Below, in pieces: positions 1-8,192 of a stretch of 12,454 nucleotides of DNA; the first letter of the stretch is position 1; each line of letters opens with the position of its first letter. Source of the stretch: Scleroderma bovista. Its lineage: Eukaryota > Basidiomycota > Agaricomycetes > Boletales > Sclerodermataceae. The DNA lies in contig JAYMGJ010000844.1 of the NCBI GenBank assembly GCA_037178675.1, forward strand, positions 1 to 12,454. The letters are read 5' to 3'. A program made the position numbers and the translations under genes. The notes beneath the pieces were generated by a model. It had not been told where the DNA came from. It made no database searches and worked only from the letters and a program-made list of their open reading frames with translations.

Positions 1-345
1 AAGTCTGGAGCTCAATGTTGGCTTTACTCCAGCATGCTGTAGTGACCATCAGGTGTGTGCCCACCTTCCTTTTTGCTGTTTGTTGCTATGTGTATGTACG
101 GGCTCACAACTACCTATTATTTCAGTCATTCCATGAGCAGGGGTTCCCTGCAATGCACTTCTATGAGCATGCAGGGAGGAGTGAGATTCCCTTTCCATTG
201 TAGATAAACCTAGCGACTGACTAGTGCTCTTTCCAGTCGCTGATCCCATGTACCACAACAGTGGTGGGTTACCCTTAACCATGCCTCTATAAGGATTTAA
301 CAGAATGTTGTGGCAGGCGACATTAGTGACAGGCCAGGGTATGAT
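1..345. other. No gene recognised
   Basis: Both strands were read. Short open frames exist (about 60-77 codons), but none has recognisable motifs, a persuasive start or an intron pattern. Nothing structural such as a repeat or hairpin stood out. Confidence 0.5.
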
Positions 346-600
346 TTATTGTAGGTCCACTCCATCTGCAAGGTGCAGGTACGTCCTGTTCTCTTTGTCA
401 CCTGGCTTGTTATGATGCTGATGGCGGATGGCTCCATCCAGTTCGCCATACTCCTCCATGCTGCTGGCTTTGATCTCCCCACCAGGACTAGTCTTGAGGA
501 TCTGGATTGATCCTAGGTGTGACGATGGTGATCAAGCTTTGCATGTTCTGATATCCCTGAGTCAACATGGGAGGGGTAATTGTATGTTTTATATAACACC
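346..600 (-). pseudogene. Coding-like remnant, unidentified
   Basis: On the minus strand an open run ends at a TAA (346-348). It reads roughly as GSIQILKTSPGGEIKASS followed by MEEYGELDGAIRHQHHNKPG, an acidic, hydrophilic composition that looks more like protein than random translation. Just upstream a different frame reads VDSGISEHAKLDHHRHT before a TAG near 499-501, so a continuous protein would need a frameshift there. It lies on the same strand as the permease pseudogene, whose stop is about 90 bp away. I do not recognise a family. It may be the 3' end of a second broken gene or chance. Confidence 0.25.
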
Positions 601-695
601 GAGGTATTGTCAAGAAATTATATTTATAGAAAGACGGGCCAGCCTACATTGCTACAGAGATGCTTCGTGTTGAGCCTGGTCATAATGCCCCCACA

Positions 696-2896
696 CTATA
701 TGACCTCTGCCATGCTCATCTCCCCTATTGCATTCCTATCCACTGAAGTTGCATCTGACCCAGCTTCCTTGTGTTCCCTATCTATGTTCAGCACTGGTCT
801 AGTGAACCAATGCAAGCCCATACACGGGGAAGTAGTACCATGCAAGTGAGAGCAGGAGCATGCCGCCCATGACAACTATGGTGTAGTTCATAGAGGTAAC
901 ATTTGCCCCAGGTGATGTGGGGAACATGAAAATGATGGTCATGAACGCCATGAACGCTACTGCAACAAACCTACAAAGACACCTAGGTTGAATGGCTGAG
1001 GCTTGAAGTTGTTCTCAAACATGAAATGTGCCACGATAGGTATCGCATATGCAATGTGGAGAGCCGCAATCACTACTGCAAACATGGTGTTTGTTGCCTG
1101 GGCAGGTAAAGGATGCTCAAGAAGGGGAGTGTGCCATCCTGCGAGAAGGCAAAGCATTGACGCGATGTCGCAAGGACCTGCCAGGGGAAGAGTCAGTCAG
1201 TTAGTATGGCCATGCTTTGGTTGATGCCAACTAGGAGACATCACCATGCTAGATCTCATCATGTACCTAGTGGAAAGGTGATAAAAAGGGACATACAAGG
1301 GATGGCAGAATAGACATACTGTGCTGCAATGATGAATGACCAGAGTGCTGGGGTGCCTCGCTCCCCAAAGCTGTTGAAGAAGATCGCCATCGGCTGGTTG
1401 ATCAGGCTGTTTAACAAGTACTTGATATCCATGCCCATGCAGAACGCAAGAGCAATATCAATGGCTGAGATGCAAGACAAGTGAGAAAGGTGCGTGATAA
1501 CAAGAAACTTGGACAGAGGAGACACACCTACTCCGAGGACACCAGAAATGGCAATGGAGCTGACCTGTGGATGGCCAGAGTCATGTGGGAACCAGGGGTC
1601 GCAAGACGTACAATTGCCCATGGGATAGCGATGGCAGCGTTCGAGGCTTCCTCACTGATATGCACAGCAGAGTTGAACAAACCTGCAGATAGTAGTCAGC
1701 ATTGGAGACCAAGCCGAAACACATCTGCATATACATACAGATTGTCCAGGGGGTGCAATGAAGGACATGATAAATGCAAAGCCATTTGGCCAGCCATCAA
1801 TTATGCAGGGGGTGAGACTGTTCATTTGCATGACATTCAATACAGGAGAATATGTACAGTTCGTGAAGTTTCTGAAGGCATAGCTGGTGGTGTTCTTGTA
1901 TTCTTTTGGCATTGCTGCTGGGAAGGCAACTATCACCGCCAAGTAACGACTGACCAAAGGTTGACATCAAGACAGCTTTTGAGACTCTAGGAGATACACA
2001 CAAGATGTAGATGATAATATAGAGTGTTTGCAGCCTGACAAGCATGGCTGTTGCAAGCCAGCACACGGTGCCATGGGTGAAGAGGACTGCAAGGTATATG
2101 GCACTGACAGTAGCATGAAGTTGACAAAGATTGAGGTTAAAGAAACTTCTGTACTAGGTTTGTGCTTGGGTTGCGAAAAGTGTTTGACCAGATCCAATGC
2201 TCATGGCAGCAGTGATTTGGACAGCACAACCCTAGTCGATAGAGGCTTCATCAGGTGCATGTCAGTAGGTACAAATCTTGGAAGATAAACTAAAACCTAG
2301 CTCACCAATTGATGCAATATTCCTGATCATGTTTGTGTCAACGCACCAAATAGTGTCACTCAGGTAGGGCTAACAGTAACGAAAAACGTACACCCAACAA
2401 TCCAGCAGAGCAAGTTTCGCCAATCAGGTGAGGAGAGCATGCGTCCAGTAGTAGAGCTACAGACATCGGTGCAGAGAAGCCAAGTTCTGCCATGGCCAAA
2501 CCAATGCAGAGAATGAAAAGCGAGGCTACAAGCCACTGGAATAGTTTCACTTCAATATCTGCACTCTCCAAAAGGCACCCGACACATACCCCCCACACCA
2601 TAGCAGATGCGCCACCATTCGGAAGGGCATAGACCAGAACAGAGCAGTACACGTTTGCCAATGGTAACAAGGATGAGCCATATGCAATGGATGGGAGGGG
2701 GCCAATAATGCTGAAGGACACCCCAAACACCCACAAGTGTCTCATGAGCAATTGAGGCTCGGCTGTTGGTTGGCACCTGAGAGAGACGGAGAAAATGCAC
2801 CTCAAATGGAGTGAATGCGCATTTGAACTCTTGCTTATATCCAAGCTGAGAAAGGAGTGCTTCATCTCCTCTTGCAATCGCCTCTCTAGAGGTCAT
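696..2896 (-). pseudogene. Decayed APC-superfamily amino-acid/GABA-type permease gene
   Basis: An intact relative would be a plasma-membrane transporter with about 12 helices importing amino acids or related amines. Recognisable blocks in order are LGYKQEFKCAFTPFEV (after the ATG at 2896-2894), FSIIGPLPSIA, YALPNGGASAMVWG, WLVASLFILCIGLAMAELG, LSSPDWRNLLCWIVG, VIVAFPAAMPKEYKNT, GWPNGFAFIMSFIAP, VHISEEASNAAIAIPWAI, IALAFCMGMDI, QPMAIFFNSFG, NTMFAVVIAALHIAYAIPI, FENNFKPQPFNLGVF and MNYTIVVMGGMLLLSLAWYY. Short introns survive, for example 2536-2589 and 1683-1738, both GTATGT...CAG. It is broken: frameshifts occur near 2430-2460 (LYYWTHA, then LSSP in another frame) and near 811-825. A TAG stop (2232-2234) sits where the family has Trp after IDW. 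A stretch of roughly 30-40 codons is missing near 1100. Family assignment is confident, substrate is not, and some lesions could be misplaced introns. Confidence 0.85.
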
Positions 2897-3020
2897 CCTG
2901 GGCAAGGCCAGTGTGAGACTACAACGTGGGCTTGGAAGAACTTGGCTGCAGCGAGAAGTGAAATCAGTGTGTTTGTTTCAAGTTTTGGGAAGGAAGCGAG
3001 TACACCTGTGGTGGGCTGGA

Positions 3021-3025
3021 TGTGA
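3021..3025. repeat. Target-site duplication TGTGA (left copy)
   Basis: TGTGA stands directly outside the left LTR and is repeated exactly outside the right LTR at 8188-8192. A 5-bp duplication is usual for copia integration. It shows that the two LTRs belong to one insertion that has not recombined with another copy. Confidence 0.95.
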
Positions 3026-3343
3026 TGTCAGAGGTTACGAGGTACAGCGGATGGCTAAAGACGAGTACAATCAGATGAAGCTAGGAAGGATAGTTAGTAC
3101 AGTACTCGTAGTGAATAATAAATATGGATCTCACCTCAGCTTCGGAGACGAAGGCTGAGGTGCTCGGGTCAACACATGATAGACTAAATACTGGGCTCGG
3201 AAAGCCATGCCGAAGGTACGTGGCAAGGTACATCGCAATCAGTCAAACAAATAAAGGTTAAATGAGAGGTATATGGCTCGGGGCTGATCCGAGCTTGACA
3301 ACACATCACCCTGACGATTCCAGATTGCCGGATACTTCTGACA
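3026..3343 (-). repeat. 3' LTR (318 bp)
   Basis: It begins TGTCAGA and ends TCTGACA, a 7-bp terminal inverted repeat with the canonical TG/CA ends. It matches the right LTR except for two substitutions (G/A in AGCGGATGG and in GCTCGGGGC, both at CpG) and the absence of a 59-bp stretch. AT-rich TATA-like stretches occur on the minus strand (CCTTTATTTG, AGTATTTAGTC, CCATATTTATTATTC), but I cannot choose a start site. Confidence 0.96.
3132..3162. other. LTR hairpin, left copy
   Basis: CACCTCAGCTTCG and CGAAGGCTGAGGTG pair around a GAGA loop: 13 paired positions with one bulged G. The same structure is at 7976-8006 in the other LTR. Depending on where the LTR transcript starts and ends, it could fold in the RNA. 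A role in packaging or termination is only a guess. Confidence 0.6.
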
Positions 3344-3353
3344 CTCCCCCTTC
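3344..3353 (-). other. Polypurine tract for plus-strand DNA priming
   Basis: In element sense the sequence GAAGGGGGAG lies directly against the TG of the 3' LTR, with no spacer. That is the position and composition expected of the RNase H-resistant primer. It overlaps the end of the Gag-Pol frame: the natural TGA at 3352-3354 shares bases with the tract. Confidence 0.9.
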
Positions 3354-3384
3354 AAGCTGGATGCAGTCCAAGGGCACTGGCGAA

Positions 3385-3840
3385 ATGCTTCGCCTTTGGA
3401 CTAGGAAGTGCTTTGGTAAGCATGTCAGCAGTCATGTCCTCTGTTGGACAATATTCGAGGCAGAGGGAGCCATTCTGGATGACATAACGGATAAAATGGT
3501 AGCGAATGTCAATATGTTTGGTACGAGCATGGAACTGGTCATTCTTCGTGAGGGCGATGGCAGATTGGTTGTCGCAGTAGAGGGTTGTCACACTATTAAG
3601 GGGTCCGAGAATGTTGCCTAGGAAAGAGCGCAGCCACAAAGCTTCTTTGGCCGCATGCGTAGCAGCAACGTATTCGGCTTCAGTTGTAGACAGTGCAACA
3701 ATTTCCTGCATTTTAACAGACCATGAGACCGGGCCTCCATCAATCAGGAACACATATCCTGAAATTGCATGGCGGTCCTCGTTCGTACTGCCATCTGCAT
3801 CAGTATAGCCCTCTAAATCCATTACCTTAGTACCGTAGGT
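3385..3840 (-). other. RNase H domain of Gag-Pol
   Basis: The block starts near EGYTDADGSTNEDRHAISGY and runs through VALSTTEAEYVAATHAAKE, LYCDNQSAIALTKN, HARTKHIDIRYHFIR and CPTEDMTADMLTKALP. The acidic residues D1336 (YTDAD), E1376 (TEAEY) and D1412 (CDNQS) are all present. It would degrade the RNA strand of the RNA:DNA hybrid during reverse transcription. This is the best preserved part of the polyprotein: no internal stop lies in it. The TGA at codon 1246 lies upstream. Confidence 0.93.
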
Positions 3841-4068
3841 AATCTCCCAACCAATGGTACCCTTCAAATATTGGATGATTCGCTTGACAGCCTCCCAATG
3901 CACCCTACCTGGGTTCTTGTTAAAGCGAGAGACTGCAGTGGTAGCATAGGCAATGTCTGGGCGACTTCCGATTGCTGCATAGGTGAGGGAACCAGTTGCC
4001 TCACGGTAAGGTACATCTCGCATATCAGCATACTCCTGGGGTGTGCTCGGCAAGTGGGATTTGGAGAG

Positions 4069-4785
4069 TCATGCAGAGGGGTCCATGGGAGTGGATAATG
4101 GCTTCGCATCTTCAAGTCCATACCGTTTCATGACAGAGTCAATATAGGACTTTTGTGACAAGGAAAGTGTGCGAGCATCTCGATCGCGCTGGACTTCAAA
4201 GCCTAGCAACCAGTGGATTTCGCCAAGATCAGAAATCTCGACTTTACCTTTCAACTGGCGCTTGATATCCTGCACAAGACGGGTTGAGCTGGCAACGACC
4301 ATCATATTGTCGACATGGATAGTAATGATCCCTAGAGTGTCACCTTTGTGCCTGATGAACACAGCGTGGTCAGATTCGCATCGTCGGAAACCAGCCTCCT
4401 CAAGAAGTTCACGAAGCTTCTCGTACCAGCGGCGACCACTTTGCTTGAGTCTGTACAAGGGTCAAAGTAGGTGTAGGATCTTTCCAGGGCGGTTGGAGAT
4501 AGGGAAGCCAGGTGGTTGACGCATGTAGATAACTTCAGCATCTTCAAATTCGCCATTGAGATAAGCACTCTTGACGTCGACCTGGTGGATCTCCCAGTCA
4601 TGGCGGGCAGCTAGGGCAAGGACAGTTCAAATCGACGCGAGCTTGGCAACAGGTGTGAATGTATCAAAGTAATCGACACCAGGGACCTGCGTGTACCCCT
4701 GTGCAACAAGTCGTGCCTTGTACTGCTCGATGTTTCCAGTCGCGTCCTTTTTTACCTTAAATACCCACTTACTCCCGACCACGTT
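4069..4785 (-). other. Reverse transcriptase domain of Gag-Pol, catalytic Asp lost
   Basis: The N-terminal block NVVGSKWVFKVKKD is followed by YKARLVAQGYTQVPGVDYFDT, TVLALAARHDWEIHQVDVKS (first catalytic Asp, codon 1077), QPPGFP and LKQSGRRWYEKL. The catalytic box, normally Y/H-VDD, reads HVDN (codons 1164-1167): the second Asp codon at 4308-4306 is AAT. In the next conserved motif LYGLKQ the Gly is Arg (4452-4450, AGA). Both fit a CpG-to-CpA change in element sense. Two TGA stops (4627-4629 and 4462-4464) also fall inside. The domain would be inactive even if the stops were read through. Confidence 0.93.
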
Positions 4786-5699
4786 CACTCCTGCAGGCTT
4801 ATCCACGACCTCCCAAGTCCCCATGGCATCCAGCTGTCCCAATTCGGCATTTATCGCCTCTTCCCACTTTGGCCAGTCAGGACACTTTCTCGCCTCCTCC
4901 ACACTCCTTAGTTCGAGTCCAATCGCTTCAGCGACTGTGGCAGCCATTCCCAACTCTTCAACAATGTTATCTAGGGCTTTCCCATCGCCCTTCAACATGT
5001 TTTCATCAAGGGATGGCACTTGTACACCAGGAGGTAAGCCAGAGTGAGTATTGGGGCCTGTTGCTGACCCAACACCAGATAAAATGTCTCGTACATATCG
5101 GGACGGGTTATGGGTGCGCTGAGGGCGTCCAGATGTCGCTGACGTGTCCGTATTCACGCTGCGATCGTCTGATTCCGAGCGGGAGGGTCCAGTTCCGTCC
5201 AAAGGTGAGTTTTCGTCACTTTTAGCTGATTTCTCACCCAAATTCGAGTCATTTGGAACGATTTCAGGGCCGGGAGCATTGCGGTTGTCAGCCACACCTC
5301 CCTCCCCCTCAAACGTGACGTTTCCATGCACTGGAGGTAAGTCTACCTCACCCTTTTCGAATCGGATGCTCCGTTCAACCATTACTGACCTTCTATCAGG
5401 CCAATACACGCGGTGGCCCCTACTCTGGCTATCATAGCCAACCCAGCACCCCAAATGGGCACAGCTGTCAATTTTTGACACATCCGCAACATGGACCCAC
5501 ATGTGGGCGCCCCAGACCGGCAGCCCTGCAAGATTCGGCATGTTTCCATGTACAGCCTCAAAAGGTGTCTTGCCTTCGAGTGCTTTCGTTGAGGTACAAT
5601 TTTTCAGCCAAGTCGCATGATTCACAGCCTCTCCCCACAGGAAATGAGGTAACCCAGAGTCGTATAACATGGCACAAACGTTTTCAGCCAAGATTCCAT

Positions 5700-6210
5700 T
5701 CAACTGCTCGGCAACTCCGTTTTGCTGCGGTGTGTTGTGCACGGTAAGTACACGTTCGGTTCCCTGGGCCTCCAAATGAGCTGTGAACTTGTTGCTAAGG
5801 TACTCGCCTCCCCAATCAGTGCATAGGACCTTAATTACTGCGTCGCGGTGGTTCCTGACCCAAGCTTCATACCTCTTATAGGTCTCGAAGGTCTCCGATT
5901 TCTCCTGCACGAGGAAAAGGGTCGTTTTGCGCGTCTTATCGTCCGTATAACTGACGTAGTATCGACGGCCACCTAGCGACTCAATTGGGGCTGGTCCCCA
6001 CAGGTCTGAATGAACTTCGCCACCATAAATTGTTGCTCGCTCCCCCTGTCACTCCTTGGCAATGGGTCGACGCTTCGATTTAGCAGCAACACAAGGCTCG
6101 CAAAACATTTTTGAGCCGTCGGTAGAATCGGTGAGCACAAGTCCAGTCACAAAGCCTTTTGTAACCAGACGTTTGGCAGTTTTGGGCGCGATATGCCCCA
6201 TGCGGCGGTG
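5700..6210 (-). other. Integrase zinc-binding and catalytic core
   Basis: The zinc-binding part has H533-x4-H538 (LHRRMGH) and C569-x2-C572 (CEPC). The core has D601 (HSDLWGP, 6006-6004), D664 (CTDWGGEY, 5817-5815) and E700 (NGVAEQLN, 5709-5707), with 35 residues between the last two, so the DD35E triad is complete. A TGA (6049-6051) separates the zinc region from the core. The residue after the catalytic Glu is Gln where the family usually has Arg, again a CpG-compatible change. It would insert the DNA copy into the genome. Downstream, 5600-4900 is a poorly conserved acidic and Ser/Pro-rich linker up to the reverse transcriptase. Confidence 0.94.
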
Positions 6211-6600
6211 CAACTCCAGCATGGTGAGTCTCTCGGCAGCCACATTTGCACTCCCATTACTAACATCATGTACCACCTTGTATAGTCCACGAGTCGTCTT
6301 GGGGATTTGACCTAGGACTTTGCCACTCGGGGCAGAGATTGTGCATACACCCTTTCCAAAGGTAGTCATGCACCCAGCATCGTCAATCCGGCCGATCGAA
6401 ACCAGTGTGTATCCTACTTCGGGAGAGTACAACACCTTGGTGAGTCATATGGTGGATGCTTCCGCACCGTTAGGGACTTTGACTAACATGTCCCCAACAC
6501 CGGTGGCACTAAATGACTGCTGGTTTGCGGCATCAAAGCCCTTTGGGGGGATAGGTCGAAAGGTGACGAAGCGGTCTCGATAAGGGGATAGGTGGTGGGT

Positions 6601-6612
6601 AGTGCTGGAATC
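6601..6612 (-). other. Protease active-site triplet, altered
   Basis: The block IELYDSSTTHHLSPYRDRF (Asp at codon 399) is the retroviral-type aspartic protease active site, normally D-S/T-G-A. Here it reads D-S-S-T. The Gly-to-Ser (AGC) and Ala-to-Thr (ACT) changes each place an A after a C across the codon boundary, as expected if CpG became CpA. The Gly following the catalytic Asp-Ser/Thr is close to invariant in active enzymes, so this protease is probably dead. Confidence 0.85.
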
Positions 6613-7014
6613 ATAGAGTTCAATAACTTGGTTTGGATCATGAGAGCTGGGGCCTGCAGCAGCAGCCAGACCAGGTTCATCCACACTCTCGGCGGCCAAA
6701 GGAGCTACTATGGTGACCAAAGTTGCACCATTCTCGCTTGTAACAGCCACATGTGGGGTGCCATCATCCTCCGTCTCGGAGAACCAAAACTCCGAGTCAG
6801 ATGACTCATAATCCGTTATTTCGATGAATAGTTCATCAGTTTCCTCGTTGGAACTGATTGCGCACACTGCCCAGGCACCATCCTCTTCGAACTCAGCAGC
6901 ATTGGCAGAGTTTCCCTTCGACGTGTTTGGCTGGTTCTTTCCAGTTTTCGAGTCCTTCAACGAATCTTTCCCGCTGGTGCTCGGCTTCTCTTTGCCGTCC
7001 TGGCTAGGGCTAGG

Positions 7015-7056
7015 GCACTGGTCCTTCTTGTGGCCATTACCACCACAGTTCCAGCA
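7015..7056 (-). other. Gag CCHC zinc knuckle
   Basis: CWNCGGNGHKKDQC at codons 251-264 matches C-x2-C-x4-H-x4-C, the nucleocapsid RNA-binding knuckle. It is preceded by a basic stretch (KPKQKKG) and followed by a Ser/Lys-rich linker. The N-terminal Gag (codons 1-150, with the retrotransposon-Gag core continuing to about codon 215, RSLPAHYANY) is cut from the knuckle by the TGA at 7357-7359. Confidence 0.93.
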
Positions 7057-7796
7057 TGCCCCCTTCTTTTGTTTTGGCTTCTGACCACGGTTGCCAGAGC
7101 CATTACTCGAAGCAGTGAAAGCAACCCCCTTTTCGCCTTTTGACGACTCAGCTTTTCCAGCATTCAAACGATTGTATTCCTGAGTTAGGTAGCACATCGT
7201 GTCGTTGGGTTTCAAGGTTTTCTCGAGGAGATGGGCTGACACAGATAGGTGTGCAGTATAATTAGCATAGTGAGCCGGTAAAGAGCGAATGATAGTAGAG
7301 GTGTACTTGTCGTCCGACAGACTGACTCCCACAGCTGCAAGCTCTTCGCGCATGGATCAGAGCTTATCCAGATGAGCTCGGAGGTCCCCTTTCTCAGCAC
7401 ATTTAAGGGACTGGAAGTGGGTGCGCAAGTCAGCTTGGACAAGGACAGTCTTTGACTTGAATTCTGTGACAATGGTTTTCCACATGTCAGCAACTGTTGT
7501 TGCGTGAAGAATTTTCCACAAGGTAGAGTCAGGTAAGGCCCGAGCAAGTTGCTGGCGGCAAGTAAACTCGGTCTTTTCCCAAGCAGCAAGCTCAATCTCG
7601 TAGGCATCCTGTTGCGTGGGGTCAGTGGGTAGAGGTGGCTTCGGAGCTTTCTCTGCATCAAGATGTGAAGCAACTCCACGGGCAGCAAGTGCCCACTCGA
7701 TCCGATTTTTGAATATAATCCAGTTACGACCATCGGGTTCGAGTTTGGGAACAGTATACAAATCTTCACGGGTGTTATCGGAACTCATGTTGGCAG

Positions 7797-7810
7797 CAGG
7801 GCTCATAACC
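7797..7810 (-). other. Primer-binding site for a half initiator-tRNA-Met
   Basis: Directly after the 5' LTR the element reads GGTTATGAGCCCTG. Its complement CAGGGCTCATAACC is the anticodon stem-loop of fungal initiator tRNA-Met, with CAT as the anticodon. This is the arrangement of Drosophila copia and yeast Ty5, where a tRNA 5' half cut in or near the anticodon stem primes first-strand DNA, instead of the usual 3' acceptor end. The site touches the LTR with no spacer. The ATG at 7806-7804 inside it opens the Gag-Pol frame. Confidence 0.9.
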
Positions 7811-7839
7811 TGTCAGAGGTTACGAGGTACAGCAGATGG

Positions 7840-7926
7840 CTAAAGACGAGTACAATCAGATGAAGCTCAGCTTTGGAGACGAAGGCTATATTCAATACCT
7901 AAAGACGAGTACAATCAGATGAAGCT
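7840..7926. repeat. 28-bp direct repeat with 31-bp insert, only in the 5' LTR
   Basis: The two 28-bp copies (7840-7867, 7899-7926) are identical. The 31 bp between them include a 20-bp near-copy of the hairpin arm farther along the same LTR, differing by one T for C at a CpG. The 3' LTR has a single 28-bp copy (3055-3082). Loss of one copy plus insert from the 3' LTR by recombination between the direct repeats is the simplest explanation. Confidence 0.85.
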
Positions 7927-7975
7927 AGGAAGGATAGTTAGTACAGTACTCGTAGTGAATAATAAATATGGATCT

Positions 7976-8006
7976 CACCTCAGCTTCGGAGACGAAGGCT
8001 GAGGTG
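7976..8006. other. LTR hairpin, right copy
   Basis: Identical to the hairpin at 3132-3162: CACCTCAGCTTCG, loop GAGA, CGAAGGCTGAGGTG. It lies about 50 bp beyond the second 28-bp direct repeat. Confidence 0.6.
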
Positions 8007-8187
8007 CTCGGGTCAACACATGATAGACTAAATACTGGGCTCGGAAAGCCATGCCGAAGGTACGTGGCAAGGTACATCGCAATCAGTCAAACAAATAAAG
8101 GTTAAATGAGAGGTATATGGCTCAGGGCTGATCCGAGCTTGACAACACATCACCCTGACGATTCCAGATTGCCGGATACTTCTGACA

Positions 8188-8192
8188 TGTGA
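8188..8192. repeat. Target-site duplication TGTGA (right copy)
   Basis: It directly follows the CA end of the right LTR and is an exact match to 3021-3025. Confidence 0.95.

Larger units (their letters stand above)
3352..7806 (-). pseudogene. Gag-Pol polyprotein of copia element, six in-frame TGA stops
   Basis: One uninterrupted frame of 1484 codons plus a terminal TGA (3352-3354) holds Gag, protease, integrase, reverse transcriptase and RNase H with no frameshift. Six TGA codons interrupt it: 7357-7359 (codon 150), 6445-6447 (454), 6049-6051 (586), 4627-4629 (1060), 4462-4464 (1115) and 4069-4071 (1246). There is no TAA or TAG. Family comparison predicts Arg (or Lys) at several of these sites, for example in the LASI-x-TVLALAA and LL-x-PLY motifs, so CGA to TGA is the simplest origin. 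The first ATG (7806-7804) lies inside the primer-binding site. A second in-frame ATG (7788-7786, CCAACATGA) has A at -3 and may be used instead. Host-type Gag-Pol of this group is made as one protein and cut by its own protease. The domains are described in separate entries. Confidence 0.95.
3026..8187 (-). mobile_element. Complete Ty1/copia LTR retrotransposon, coding-defective
   Basis: The element is 5162 bp, transcribed on the minus strand, and has every structural landmark: two LTRs with TGTCAGA...TCTGACA ends, a 5-bp TGTGA duplication, a primer-binding site touching the 5' LTR, a polypurine tract touching the 3' LTR, and one Gag-Pol frame. Domain order Gag, protease, integrase, reverse transcriptase, RNase H, with integrase before reverse transcriptase, defines the copia (Pseudoviridae-type) group and excludes gypsy. 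The LTRs differ by two substitutions and one 59-bp length difference, so the insertion is young. Six in-frame stops and damaged catalytic residues mean this copy cannot make its own proteins. It could move only if helped by an intact relative. It lies about 130 bp upstream of the permease pseudogene start, in the same orientation. Confidence 0.97.
7811..8187 (-). repeat. 5' LTR (377 bp)
   Basis: It has the same TGTCAGA/TCTGACA ends as the 3' LTR, and TGTGA follows it at 8188-8192. It is 59 bp longer because a 28-bp stretch occurs twice (7840-7867 and 7899-7926) around a 31-bp segment. Being the upstream LTR, it should hold the promoter, with the Gag start codon only five bases beyond its end. 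Confidence 0.96.

Noticed and set aside
1797..2288. Plus- and minus-strand open frames of 76-89 codons as separate genes
   Set aside because: They overlap exons and introns of the permease pseudogene in wrong frames and show no family features.
2335..2355. Similarity of TTTGGTGCGT-GACAC to 8700-8720
   Set aside because: Only about 15 bp with a gap; too short to claim a duplication.
3611..5747. Plus-strand open frames of 65-120 codons across the retroelement
   Set aside because: They are shadows of the minus-strand Gag-Pol frame, with no domains of their own.
3352..7806. TGA recoding (selenocysteine, tryptophan or programmed readthrough) in Gag-Pol
   Set aside because: Trp is encoded by TGG throughout the frame, conserved positions expect Arg or Lys rather than Trp or Cys, and the first TGA lies before the zinc knuckle, not at a Gag/Pol border. 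Catalytic residues are also altered, so pseudogenisation is simpler.
7797..7810. A tRNA gene fragment
   Set aside because: Only the anticodon arm matches and it abuts the LTR exactly, so it is a primer-binding site.
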